Positions 50,801 to 62,408 of a stretch of DNA of 64,000 bases are shown one piece after another. The stretch's first letter is position 1. Each line of letters starts with the position of its first letter. The translations under genes were made by a program, and so were the position numbers. The notes beneath the pieces are model-generated. The model was not told the origin of the DNA and searched no databases. It saw only the letters and a program-made list of their open reading frames with translations. Source of the stretch: Rhabditoides inermis (Eukaryota; Nematoda; Chromadorea; Rhabditida; Rhabditidae); the NCBI GenBank assembly GCA_963966185.1, contig CAWZYM010000401.1:662001-726000 (forward strand), read 5' to 3'.

Positions 50801-53800
50801 ATCATGGTGGACACAGGCGCACAAAAATCCTGCATCGACGCTGAAGTCGCAAGACAATTGAACTTACCGATCATCTCGGGAAAGAGAAAAGCCGAGTTTC
50901 AAATGTGGAACGGCGAGACACACACCATCGATACCCACTACGTTCGTCTAACTATGTACCACAACAAGGTCAAGGTGACAGCAGACGTGATGGTGTGCGA
51001 AAACCTGGCATTCGATGAGCCGAGACCACAGATTAGACAAGAAGACGAGAAGGCGGTAAGGGATGCAGGAGCGAAGATCATCGGCGGTACTAGGAGAGTG
51101 GAGCTGATAATGGGAATTGACCAATGCTACTCGACATTCGGCAACCTGCAGCCCACAACCCTACCAAGCAGAAAGGTGCTGCTCCAATCAAGCCTCGGAG
51201 ACACCATCTGCGGAAAGGCCAAGATGACGGTGTGGAAAATGAACAAGATGAGAACGACAAAGGAGGACAACGAACTCATGTGGAGAGTGGTAAACGTGGG
51301 TCTCGAGGACATCGATGACATCGAGATCAAGAAGAGGGTGCGACAGCACTTCCTCGACACGGTCGCCATCACCGAGACCGGGCAAGTGATGGTAGAATGG
51401 CCACTCAAACCCAGAGCAAAAGAGCCGTTCCATGATAACTATGACGTTGCAATGCAACAGTTCCTCCACCTCATCAACACATGCAACAAAAAGAAGCCAG
51501 GACTATTCCAGCTGATCCAGACACAATTCCAAGATTTGATAACTAAAGGAATCTTGGAGCCAGTAGACGTGGACAGGGACGGAGTGTTCATGTACCTCCC
51601 CTACCACGTGGTCTGGAACGACAAGTCGGACACTACGCCAGCGCGAGTGGTCTTCAACGGTAGCTCCCACAAAAGGGGAGAGCCCAGCCTGAACGACCTC
51701 GTCTATGCTGGAGAGACGACTCTCCCGGACTTGTGCGGAATACTCTTGAGAACAAGGGAAGCACCCTACCTCATGCAAGCAGACGTAAAGTCGGCGTTTC
51801 ACACAGTCCTGATCAACCAGAAGAGTCAGGACCTGACCAGGGTGATATTCATCAAGCCCGGAACGGACATCAGCAAGCCCTTGAACAGAGAGGACATACA
51901 GATCCTCGCATTCACCAGACTTCCCTTCGGAGTGAACGCTTCAGGCTACCTCCTCGCCGAGGCGATAAAATTTTTTGTGAGCCACAACTGCCACGACCAG
52001 GCCCTCAAGGACAACATCGAGTTCAATCTCTATGTGGATAACCTCTTCATGACCTTCGGATCGCGCAAAGAATCCTACGAATGGTACAAAAAGTCGAAGG
52101 AGCTGTTCGCGGCGATGGGAATGTGTATCAGGGTGTACGCATCCAATGAAACCGGAATATACGAAAAGCTACCGGAGGAGGATCTGGCGAAGGGGAGGAT
52201 GTCCAAGGTGCTGGGAATGATCTGGGATGTGAACGCAGATACATACTCAGTTCGCAAGCCCGATTTGAAGAAGTTCCTGTACCTCGACTACACTACGAAA
52301 CGAGTCGTGTCCAGCGTCATCGGCAGCACGTTCGACCCCCTCGGATTGTACGCACCAGTCACAGTGGGATCGAAACTATTGCTCAAGAAGTTCTGGGTAG
52401 TCAACCAACTGGACTGGGACACAAAACACTACGACCCCAATGACAAGGAAGTCGTAGATGCCACCATTCGATTGATCGAGGAAACGGACATGACAGTTCC
52501 GAGACAGCTCGAAGACGTGAAGTTCAGCAGCACACACGAACTCGTGGTGTTCACAGATGCCAGCAAAGACTGCTACGGAGCAGTCGCATACCTACGCTCT
52601 CCATCAAAGAAAAAGAGCGGAGACTTCGCTGTCAACATGCTGATGGCAAAGCAAAAGCTCGCGCCAGAGAAGGGAAAGAACACGATTCCCCACCTGGAAC
52701 TATGCGGGATCGTCGTCGGAACTAAGCTAGCCAGCTTCATTCTCTCCCACACAACCCTCAAGATCGTCCGCGTCTGCATCATGAGTGACTCGGAGATCGC
52801 TCTTCAATGGATACAGCACGGACCGCGCGAGAAGAACGAAGTGTTCGTGGAGAACAGGGTCAAGTCAGTAAATCAAACCCTGAGGGACCTGAAGGAAAAG
52901 GGAGTGCAATCGGACATGAGGTTCGTCAGCACGGACCAAAACCCCGCCGACCACCTGACACGTGTCCTCACCCACGAAGAGTTCGCAGAGAGCAACTGGA
53001 GAAAGGGACCGGACTTCCTCAAAAAGGAAGAACGAGAATGGCCAGAAGTGCACATTGCCTTCCCAATCGACGACGATCCGACAGAGGAGAAGGTAACGGA
53101 GGAGACAATGAAGCACCCCATCATGATGCACGCAGCAAGGAAAAAGGAAACTATTCCAGCGGCAACACAGGCGCTCAACTCCTTCAGAATGGTTACACAA
53201 CCCGCCACAAATGTACTCAACAAGATGATTGCAGCCGCTGCATACGTCATTCAATTCCTCGCACTCATCGCCAAGCCAATCACCGAAAGGAGAAGGCTAA
53301 AGATCCCCGAAATCTACACCAAGTTCGAGGGGAGCGTCGAGGGAAGAGCGGCCGGCAAAAACGTACTCATCAGGATTCACCAGCAAGCACACATCGCAGC
53401 AATACTCGAAATGAGATCGCGGGTGGATGTGAGGCTGGACGAAGACGGAATATACTATCAGTATTCACGGATCAAGGACTCGGAGCACTGTTTCAGAAGA
53501 CCAGTCATCATCCAAAAAACAAGACTGTTCGAAGCACTGGTTGACGATATACACCAGCAAATGTTCCACGCCGGATTCGCATCAACCGTCGCCGAGTACA
53601 ACTCCCGCTACTTCACTCCAAAACTTCGAGCATCGATGAAGCCACTACTGCGGAAGTGTGTACAGTGCCAAAAGGCAAAGGCAAGACCATTCCCCATGCA
53701 AACGAGACCCGCACTGCCAGAAGTGAGAACTATGAGAGCATTTCCATTCGAGGCATGCGGGGTGGATTTCGCAGGGCCCGTGTACTATTTGAACGAGACG

Positions 53801-56800
53801 TCGCAAGTGAAAGAGAAGGCATACATCGTGCTGTTCACATGCCTATCGTCTCGACTCATTCACATGGAACCTATTTACTCAATGGATACTGATCAATTCC
53901 TCTACAGCCTGGCGAGGCTAGCGGCGAGATACACTTTGCCACTTCGACTGTTCTCAGACAACGGAAGCACGTTCGTGCTCGCCGAGAAGTTGACGGCAGG
54001 CAAGGCGGGATCGAGAAGCCCAACAGCATACCTCGACGGAGAACTGGGAAGGAGAAATGTCAAATGGCACCGAGTGATCAGTATGGCACCGTGGAGTGCC
54101 GGAGCATGGGAAAGAATGGTGGCTCTGGGGAAGGCAAGCCTGTATGCGGCAATGAAGGGAATAACACCAGACAGAGTGCAACTGGAAACGATGATGCAAC
54201 AATGCTCACGCATCGTCAACTCCAGACCCATCATCCAGTACAGCGAGACAATTGACGACTCTAACCTATTCGTCTTGCGACCGATCGATCTCACAATGCC
54301 AAACATCCCCACTGCCGAATACGACCCGCTCGAGGCGCCCCAACCGCGCCATCAAGCAATCGTCGAAAGCTTCAACAACTTGGAAAAAGCGGTAGATCGC
54401 TTCTGGAGATACTTCCGCGACCACTACATGACATCGGATCGCACATACAACGAAGTCCCTAAATATAGGAAGGTATACAATAAGCAACCGCTTCCAGAAG
54501 TTGGAGAAGTAGTGCTCATCATGGACCGGATGCTGCCGCGGAATCGATGGCGCCTCGGAAGAGTCACCGAGCTCATCCCGAGCAAGGACCAACTGGTACG
54601 CGCAGTTAGATTGACAATGTGCAGCGAGACGGGTCGAGTGACCGAGACGACACGACCGATCAACCTTCTGATCCCCCTTGAGATACAGAAAAAGGACGAG
54701 GACCCTGTGCAAAAGGCGATAGACTCACCACACGTTGAGCCTAAGAAGACCAAGCAACCGGCAACGAAAGGGCAAGTTCAGGACCAGGAGGAAGAGCCAG
54801 CCAAAAAGGCAGCACCCTCGGTATCGAGAGCGGGCAGAAACAGAAGGGCACCAAACCGGTTCACGTTCTGCATCATGCTGATCCTGCTATCCGGAGCGGC
54901 AGCGCACACACAGAACGCAGAAGTGAGGGAATACTCAGAGTTAGTCGTGGAACAGTACGCAATCGCTGTCGCCAACAACGACCTGAGGACAGTGGAAGGA
55001 ATTGTGCAAATGGCGAAGCTGGATGGAATCCACTTACCCTACATACGACCTCCCAACCCCACTTCCAAGACTATCCCTACCAGTACACCTACAACGGCAC
55101 CGACTACCACAAAGCCATACACTCGGAAAACGTCTACTACGATCAAGTCTACAACACTGACAGAGACTACCCGTAAGTACACGAGTGTAACAACCCCAAG
55201 CCCAACGACAAAAGCCAAAATAACCACATCTGCAACGACTCTATCCAAAGGGCGAACCTGGAAATCCCAGGCGTCAGCGAGGACGACGACGCAGAGCGCA
55301 GGCAGATCGGGGAAGGTGACAGCGAGGCCGGCGCTGATCACGGACGAACGCATCGCAACCGCGATACGGGAGGGGCTGAAAAAGGCAGAGCGTGAGATTA
55401 GTAGCATGAAACGGCAACCGAGGGCACGAGCACCCATGGGGCCTGGACGCTCGAGAGCACGTAGCCGAGGTAGGAAGAAGGGAACAGTGAAAAAACCAAC
55501 AAATAATGAACAGGCACAGACTACGGTCTCACCGGAAAAGGAGACGAAGATCCAGAAACTCAGGAAGATGGCCAAGCAGGCAGCGAGCGAATCCCTGAAA
55601 AGCGCAGTTTCATCGACTATAAAAACGGCAGGGCAGGAAGCGATGGGAATGATAACAAACGAAGTGTTGAACATCACCATCGGTAGCGTGGTGGAGAAGC
55701 TAACTCAGTCACATGAATTGAACAGCGAAGAAAAGCTCGAGCTAAGTGAAATGACGCGAGAGGAGATAGAAGATCTCGCCGAGCAACAAGAAATCGAGTT
55801 AGAGTATGAAGAACCCACCTATGTGGACGAGGAGATGAAGCGGCTGTTCTCCGGAGCAGATGACGACTCCGAACCCGAAATGGACGGCATGACTGAAACA
55901 AACGAAGATAAGTTAGAGGCATCCACGGGAAAAAATGAAAGCACGCGCGTCTATATCGGAAATCATTACGAGAATGGATCCGTGATCCACCCACAAGAGC
56001 ACTTCCTGATTATCGAACCAGCATACTCGGGATCAATACAGTGCACAGATGAGGGCGTACAACTATTCGATCACGCAAAGACCGATGAATACACAAAATA
56101 CAGGGTTTGCATAGACGAGGACGAGAAGGCTTGCAATGATGAAGTGCGCGCAGCAATCGATGAGTTAGAAGGAATAACTATCCCTGTGGACGCACACGTC
56201 ATTGTGCACCCTTTCTTGGTGACTTGGAGAAAATACAACGGCAAAAGAAACGAGGTAATCAAGCACACATGTCCAGGAATCGACCTATGCAGCGTAAACC
56301 ACTGTACCATATGCATGTACCAAACCCTAGTCAACCCTCACTGCCACAAAAAGAAGGCGATACTGTTCCTCGCGCTCATCACAATAATCCCCGGTACGCT
56401 TCTGGCGCTACTGATTCGCTGCAGGCAACGCATAAAGAAGGCATGGAGGGATAGGACAATGTGCAGACGATCTGCTGGATGTTGCGCAAGAACCGCTGCG
56501 TGCTGCGTGCGGAGGAAGAAAAAGGACATTCCCCGACCAGCCGAAGAAGAGGAAACAACCGAAAACATGCTAGACGAGAGGGTAGAAGAGACGCAGGTTG
56601 ACGTTGAAAGGAGAGAGTCAGACGACATGAGCGGAATCAGCAGATACACCCCAATCCCATTCAACGTGCAGCAACCAACGTGCATCATACGAAGCGACCG
56701 ATCAGTGAGGTACTCTAAACGCCCACTGTCCATGTCACTCTCGACCCTCACCCAGATCGCGATAGCAGTAAGCTTTATCACAGCATGTACCGCCGAGACA

Positions 56801-58336
56801 TGCGATAAGACGACCCCAATTACGACCGAGGCCATAACGTGCTCACGGGACTCATGCTCAACCCAAACGTCAATCAACATGTTCTTTACGAGTATCGATC
56901 GAACAGTGTGCATAAACATTGAATACCCCGGTAAGAAAATGCAAAAGACGATGATTCGCTTGAAAGACGTGACATGGACCTGTGGAGCCTCTCGCACTCT
57001 GTACACCAGAAACATAACGACAAAAACTGAGTCGATTAGAAGATGTGCGGGGAGCGGATTGTGTACCGGAGGCAAATGCAACGACATCGATCAGGACACA
57101 ATCATTAGCGAGTTTAGCGAAGCGAACAAGTACAGCGGGGCAACATACTGTACAAACAAATGCGGATTCCTCCTGTGCAAGTGTCTCACACTGTCAAGCA
57201 GCTGCCTATACTACAGAGTATACGCTAAGCCAACGACATACGATTTAGTGGAAATTATCGAGTGCAACTATTGGGTGCCTGAAGTTTCACTAGAAGTAAC
57301 AACGGTCCCACCCCACGGAGAAAAGACGATTGAGACAGTGAAGCTTGTCGATAGCATGGCCACGAGTATAAACAAAAAGGTATACAACGGATCGACAATG
57401 AAATTGATTCACTTCGACTCACCACGAGTTAAACTAGACAAATTTCTGCGCATAAACAAAGAAATCGCACACATCCGACAAGAAGAAGCGGATCCAGTTC
57501 TGCGATGCTCTAACGCAACTCACTGCACGTTTATAGATCGATGCAGGTGCGATTTCGCAGACGACAATGCTTTATGCCGATGCCCAGATACCGACTACTA
57601 CTCGCTCCTCCGTGATCCAAACAACATGTTGCCAACCATAGGCGAAGGGTTTGAATTGAAGGTAACGTCGCAAGTGAAGCCGCAATTGATTACAACACGC
57701 GACGCGCTGCACATTCAATTCAACATCCAAGAACGACTAAACCTGTCATATTCCCAATACGACACTCCCTGCCGGGTGAGTGACGTGTCCCCCATAACCG
57801 GATGCTTCAACTGCCTCAAAGGGGCAAAATTCAAACTAAGATGTCATTCGGAAGTACCGGGAGCCGCCCAGATACAATGTACGGACAATTTTGTAGACAC
57901 AATTCAATGTGACAAAACCGGTCACGTGACTAAGATCAGACGCTATTTCGAAGAGCGCGAGGTCAAAGAGTCGTGTACTGTGCATTGCGGAGGGAAATCG
58001 ATCGCAATCGCAACAACCGGTGAGCTAGACTACATTGAGGGCAGCATACCAATGGCAAACACAGCCAAGGGCACAACGTACATCGCTCCAGAAACTATCG
58101 GGATATGGGACCAGCTGTGCGAAACAGTCGAAAAGACTATCAGGTTTCTGAGAGCGATGGACGAGTGGCTACCGATTATCCTCGCAATAGCAATAATTAT
58201 CTTCCTCATCGTGCTATTCTCGCCCACAATATGGCAGCTAAACTGCATGCAATGCCTCAACAGGCAGCAGCCACAAGTACAATTCGCGATGCTGCCAACA
58301 GGAATCGCCCACCCAAACCCAAATGAAACCTACTAG
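47848..58336 (+). CDS. gag-pol-env polyprotein of the BEL/Pao retroelement (spliced, about 3480 aa)
   Basis: A first exon from the ATG at 47848 joins at 48395|48442 to the long frame ending at 58336. The 46-bp intron is GTTGAA...TTTCAG and both sides are phase 2. Unspliced RNA stops at 48411 after 187 aa. Then come a Lys- and Ser-rich region (about 49220-49640), the DUF1759 capsid-like domain (49691-50215), a Gly/Gln/Asn/Lys-rich basic linker (50240-50640) without CCHC knuckles, and a protease DTGA at 50810. The RT has ADVKSAF (51782) and YVDN (52031), followed by RNase H FTDAS (52556). The integrase has an HHCC finger (about 53550-53670) and D 53765, D 53957 and E 54110. DUF5641 lies near 54500-54690. 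The env region from about 54860 has a signal-like segment, a Thr-rich stalk and three more hydrophobic segments (about 56350, 56750 and 58170). The cleavage plan is inferred. Confidence 0.9.
48396..48441 (+). other. 46-bp intron inside gag
   Basis: GTTGAAAAAA at the donor and ATCCTCGATTTCAG at the acceptor. Removal links two frames, both phase 2, and bypasses the TAA at 48409. The long downstream frame otherwise has no ATG near its start, which supports splicing. Confidence 0.75.
54860..58336 (+). other. envelope region: two tandem membrane-glycoprotein-like units
   Basis: Unit 1 starts with a hydrophobic signal-like run (CIMLILLSGAAA). It has a long Thr/Pro-rich mucin-like stretch (55050-55260), a basic Arg/Lys patch (about 55400-55490), an acidic part and a transmembrane segment near 56350 (ILFLALITIIPGTLLALLI). 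A Cys/basic cytoplasmic stretch follows. Unit 2 starts with a second hydrophobic run (about 56750). It is rich in Cys and N-glycosylation motifs, and ends with a transmembrane segment near 58170 and a short tail. Two units with a Cys-rich second one recall bunyavirus-type Gn/Gc, and phlebovirus-like env genes are established in nematode retroelements. I infer the relation from layout and Cys pattern only. It is fused in frame to pol, with no separate start. Confidence 0.6.
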
Positions 58337-58714
58337 TTATCGAATGTGGTGTACAAATTGTATATAATGTATATAATGTGTATAATATGTATAAACTGTC
58401 TATACAATTCCATAGTCATTGATACGGGTTCAATTTGCCAGTGAGCATGGGAGGGCGGGTAACCTAGAGAATACGGTAAACCATACCAGTAATACGGTTA
58501 ATAACCTTGATCTCATAACCAAAAAGAGAAAACGAAAGAGGATAAGATAACGCGCGGAGCCATAATGAATGATGGATGACAGGAGAAGGACGCACGCGCA
58601 GCGTATCTTCCCGCCCACCCCCAACGGCATTCATTCCCAAAGACGCCGCGCCGGAGGCACCTGCCCCGGGCATCTCCCCCGACCATCTCTCCCAGACCCA
58701 ATAAGGGGTCATTG

Positions 58715-58751
<37 letters not shown>

Positions 58752-58888
58752 CATCTATACGACTCGCGGTATAAGCTAACCATAACAAACGCGACTAACC
58801 GATCAAACGCGATATCGTATTACGTCATTACCAAAGGTTGCGAGAGATAAATCGCGCATTGCAGGACCGTAACTGATCCCAATCGACT
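58337..58888 (+). other. spacer between env and the accessory gene
   Basis: The first 80 bp after the env stop is AT-rich (TATATAATGTATATAATG). A CT tract lies at 58718-58747. No supported gene was found. Confidence 0.5.
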
Positions 58889-59439
58889 ATGTCCAGCCAC
58901 AAGCACAGCCATCGCAACGACGGTGCTTACCCGAGAAACCGCGCCCGTAACACAGCACCCGACTACCCCCCGACAAGGGATGTGGAAGGAGGACGGCGAA
59001 ACGGTAAAATAGGCAGCGTCGAGCAATCGAGAAGAAATGAATTGCAGCCCCCGCGACAGCCCAGCAGCTAAGACCCCACTGCGCCGTATGCAGGAAAAAC
59101 AGGCATGTGGCAATTTCCTGCAAGAGACTATCAGTCATGCCGACGCCAAGGCTCCAGGAGTATGCCGTCGTCTCCGACTTCTGTTTGCTGTGCATGGAGC
59201 CTGCACATCAGCCCTGGGCGTGTCACAATCGCGCGGAAAAAACCGTCCAAGAAGGACGTTGCAGGAACAAGCGGTGCATGGCCACTGGCGGTCACCATTG
59301 GGGCAGGGTATGCCCCCTCCTGGAGGATGGAGTCGGCGAGGAGGAGTTCAACCGCCTGGTGGAGGAAAGGATTCTCCAGATCGAAATAAGTGAAGGAAAA
59401 AGAGAGAGCCAGAAAGAGAGAGAGAGAGGGAGGGCATAG
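58889..59439 (+). CDS. accessory zinc-knuckle protein of the retroelement
   Basis: Exons 58889-59003 and 59048-59439 join in phase 1 through a 44-bp intron (GTAAAA...TTGCAG). The product is about 168 aa. The N-terminus is basic (MSSHKHSHRN). Two perfect CX2CX4HX4C knuckles follow: CAVCRKNRH...C (59080-59121) and CLLCMEPAHQPWAC (59182-59223). Then comes a Cys/His block, CRNKRC...HHWGRVC, as in BEL/Pao nucleocapsid regions. The C-terminus is charged. The element's own gag lacks knuckles, so this protein could supply nucleic-acid binding in trans. Unspliced, the frame stops after 60 aa. A polyadenylation signal AATAAA follows at 60082. The function is inference. Confidence 0.65.
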
Positions 59440-59456
59440 GATAACCCTCAATTTAG

Positions 59457-59810
59457 TTCTTGATGACGGGAAAACGGGACGATGAGGAGGACACGACCGA
59501 GGACAAGAACAACGAGGAAGAAGCAACTGAGCTCAAGGTGAGAATGAGAAAGAGAGCGCGAAAGTCGACGATTGGGAGAGAAATAATAGACAAATTATAG
59601 GAGAAGCTGTCCGCTCTCCAACGACAACAAGAGTTGGAAGAACGCGTGCGCAAGCTGCAGGCCAAAAAGGCCGAGCAGGCGCTCAAGGCCATGCGGGATG
59701 CAGTAGAGCGTGCGCAGCACGACAAGGAGATCCTGGAGAGGGAAAAAAAGGCGTTGGAGGAGAGGGTCAGCCAGATTGAGGCCGACCTTCTCGAGACGCC
59801 GACTCGCTGA
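59457..59810 (+). CDS. coiled-coil protein or downstream exons of the zinc-knuckle gene
   Basis: Exons 59457-59537 and 59601-59810 (phase 0) have acceptors AATTTAG and AAATTATAG and a GTGAGA donor. From the ATG at 59463 the product is about 94 aa: an acidic Asp/Glu/Thr start, then a heptad-like helix (KLQAKKAEQALKAM, EREKKALEERVSQIEADL). I could not join it in frame to the exon ending at 59439 with an obvious donor. It is therefore either a separate cistron using a leader acceptor at 59456, or a donor was missed. AATAAA at 60082 fits a common 3' end. Confidence 0.5.
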
Positions 59811-60081
59811 TAGCCCTCTCCAGATGCCAGTCGCGCCCGCCACAGTCTCCCTCCGCACCTCCTCGCCAGCCAGTCTACCGCCAGCCTCATCCCATCCTAC
59901 CTCACTCCAGCTACCCCACCGACCAACATGCACCCACCACTTATATATCGACGGCGACTCAATAACACACCAATCGCCACCAAATAACACCACAACACGA
60001 AGCAAGCACAATTATATTCATATCGCACAGATAAAATGAACAAGTGAAGGCAATGTTGAATGTGTTATAAAAAATGCGAGC

Positions 60082-60087
60082 AATAAA
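60082..60087 (+). terminator. polyadenylation signal AATAAA for the plus-strand accessory gene(s)
   Basis: Canonical AATAAA lies 272 bp after the coiled-coil stop. It lies directly against the stop codon (60093-60095) of the convergent minus-strand gene, so the two transcripts probably overlap at their 3' ends. Confidence 0.5.
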
Positions 60088-60092
60088 GGTTA

Positions 60093-60896
60093 TTAGTTTG
60101 TGAATGAACGGAGAAGATCGATCATAGTGTTATCGGAAGGGGCGTTGGGAGAGGATGAGGCCGAGGTCACAGAGAGAGTAGGGGGAATAGAGAGACGCAG
60201 GCGAGTAGACTGAGAGGACGCGCGAGCGCGGGAGGCGCCAGGGGCATCGCGCTGCCCAGCGGCAAAATGAGCGTCACTCACAAAATGGCGACGGCGACGG
60301 AAGAGGGTGATGGCAGGAGCAAGGTGAAGAGAGGAACGCGCAGATTCACGAGCAGCTGCGCAGCGTGCAGAGAACGCATGGGATTTCACATTCACTTCCT
60401 CCAGCCTATCCACGATCAACCTATGCTCAGACCAAAAATCGTCATCCGACTGGTCCAGCCGGCGGAGGGACTTCAAGTGCAGCGTAGCCAGCGCGGAGAG
60501 CCCTTTGAGACCGCGCGCGATATCACGGGCGGACTAAAAGGGAGGCGTGAAAAAGTACTAGCCACGAGAATAGCACTCACATCTTCCATGTTGAACAGGC
60601 CCTCGAGTATGGCAAAAGCGTCGCGAGCATACTGTAATACTGTATGACGGGAGAAGGTGACAGACGCCACTTACCGTATCGCGAGCAGACAGATCTTGAT
60701 CAGAGAGAGTAGCCGCCTGTCCAACTAACTCTTCCCAAAGCTCGTGAAGAGCACTACAAGACGAACGCGCATCGTCGAGAGCACTCTGTAGCTGAACAGT
60801 GACGCGAGCGCGGTCAGAAAGAAAGACAGAACGGTCAGCGACCCTCGCACTCAATTCCGTACGACGATCCGACTTGCGAGCGCGCAGCTGACTCAT
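60093..60896 (-). CDS. antisense accessory gene 3 (237 aa, three exons)
   Basis: Exons 60675-60896, 60581-60631 and 60093-60533 have donors GTAAGT and GTGAGT and acceptors ATTACAG and CTTTTAG. All junctions are phase 0 and the sum is 714 nt. The start ATG follows a strong acceptor TTTTGTTTAG by five bases, as in trans-spliced nematode genes. The product starts MSQLRARKSDRRTELSARV, has amphipathic helical stretches (LEGLFNMED, HLKSLRRLDQSDDDFW) and an Arg/Ser/Pro-rich C-terminus. No family is recognised. The helices and basic tail could fit an RNA- or capsid-associated protein, but that is guesswork. Confidence 0.6.
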
Positions 60897-61150
60897 GGCA
60901 ACTAAACAAAACAAAAATCAATTTATCTACAAAAAAAAAATGCGCTATCAATGCGATTCACGAGCGAGGAAAGGCGTACACTACATTAGCATAAGCAGAC
61001 GCCGCCTCCAACTCCGAGGCTAGCTCACTGGGGGTCAGATATAAGCTCCCGATAGCCAGGAGGTGAACACGGCGTTCAAGGACGCGAATACTGGGAAGCA
61101 GGGAAGGGGACTCCCAATCAAGAGGGACAAAATGAAAACGAGTCGACCGC

Positions 61151-61655
61151 TCAGCCGGATGCACATGATGAGGTAGGGCGACAACCGGAAAGAAAGGCGA
61201 TTACAAAGAGGATTAAAATTTTGTAATTGATATCCACCTTTTCGACGACAGCCGCTATCCCCGCAAACTGCCGCACGTGAGTACGCAGCAGAGCGAGGCC
61301 ACGCCGCACCCCACGGCAATGATTGGCCACCGGGCGCCAAAAGAGACTCTGGTCAGACGCCGGCGCATCCGATATCTCAAAGGGGCGTGCGCGAAGCGAA
61401 GTCAGCCCATTCAAACCAACAAGGGAGAAAACAAAAGAATCCACAAGTTGAATGAGAGCGAGATCGATCAGAGCGAGCGGAGTGCGACTAAATGATTGTA
61501 ATACAATCAAACGGATCAGCTACAGTATACCTGACGCGCGGCGGATCGGCAATGAATATAAGGCCGCATCGACGAGGGACGCGAGTCGGAAGGAATAGCT
61601 GGATCCATCCCAAAACCCCAGTGACAATAAAATCTCCTTTCACCAGCACATACAT
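61151..61655 (-). CDS. antisense accessory gene 2 (about 153 aa, two exons)
   Basis: Exons 61531-61655 and 61151-61487 join in phase 2 (donor GTATAC, acceptor ATCATTTAG). The ATG lies eight bases after an acceptor CTCTCTAG at 61664, consistent with trans-splicing. The N-terminal part is hydrophobic (MYVLVKGDFIVTGVLGWIQL) and the C-terminus ends in another hydrophobic run (ILILFVIAFLSG). Between them is an Arg-rich region. No family is recognised. A weak alternative donor at 61241 could replace the C-terminus by a frame running to 60958. The model is the least certain of the three. Confidence 0.42.
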
Positions 61656-61877
61656 CGAAACTTCTAGAGAGTGAAGCTCTCACTCATCAAGTAATAGAGA
61701 TGTGCAGATAGGCGCACTCACCCGCCTCCAATCAAGGTCATTGCTTATCATAATTTATCGGGACAAGCAATTGAAATAAACAAGGATGAGGTAGCATGTG
61801 TGGATCGAGAAACGCAAGATTATATCATGAGCAATTGGACGCGACAGTCGGAGAAAGAGTATGGCCTAGGCAGCGGA

Positions 61878-62408
61878 TTAAGACGACAGGGCGCGCAGAG
61901 ACACAAGGCGCATCTGAGCAGCCGCAAGAGGAGCATACTCACGCCTACCCGCCCCCTGACGATACAGAAGGTAAGCGACAGCAAAGGTGGAGATAATGGC
62001 GACAATGACAAGTACAATATGGCCGAGATCAATAGAAGCCGCGTCACACTCAACACACTCGCGAGAGCGAGAAGGGGAAGCGGATGAAAGGGGCACCGCC
62101 GAAGTAGTCGTAGGAGGCACGGGCTGCTGACGGCGACGATCGGTAGCATGAGACGATAGCACGCTCATCGGAAGACAGTGCACGATCCAAATTCTGGAAC
62201 AACAGATTCCACCCTCTCTCCTTGCGCAATACACATTGGATAGCAGATAAACAACTCACTCGGAAAGACGGACGATGCACAAGTGCCCCGAGGGACACCT
62301 CGGGCACGAGGCCGACACTTGCCACTCCCCGCAAGCCGACGGCGAGCGCGAGACGTACACACCAGCGACGCCAAGCAGAGCAAGAAGGAGAAGGACAAGA
62401 GAACGCAT
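61878..62408 (-). CDS. antisense accessory gene 1: small type I membrane protein (154 aa, two exons)
   Basis: Exons 62260-62408 and 61878-62193 join in phase 2 (donor GTGAGT, acceptor TTGTTCCAG), 465 nt in all. The product has a clear signal peptide (MRSLVLLLLALLGVAG), a short Cys-containing ectodomain (CPRCPSGHLC), and a Ser/Thr/Pro-rich stalk. One transmembrane segment (HIVLVIVAIISTFAVAYLLY) and a 30-residue cytoplasmic tail follow. The ATG lies downstream of acceptors at 62433 (TTTTCTAG) and about 62629. No homolog is recognised. The layout is that of a small viral or host surface glycoprotein. Confidence 0.58.

Noticed and set aside
55039..55680. 213-codon minus-strand hydrophobic frame opposite the Thr-rich env part
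   Set aside because: The reverse reading of ACN-rich codons gives Val-rich frames automatically.
56338..57087. 249-codon minus-strand frame opposite env
   Set aside because: No splice, domain or start-context support; the sense frame explains the openness.
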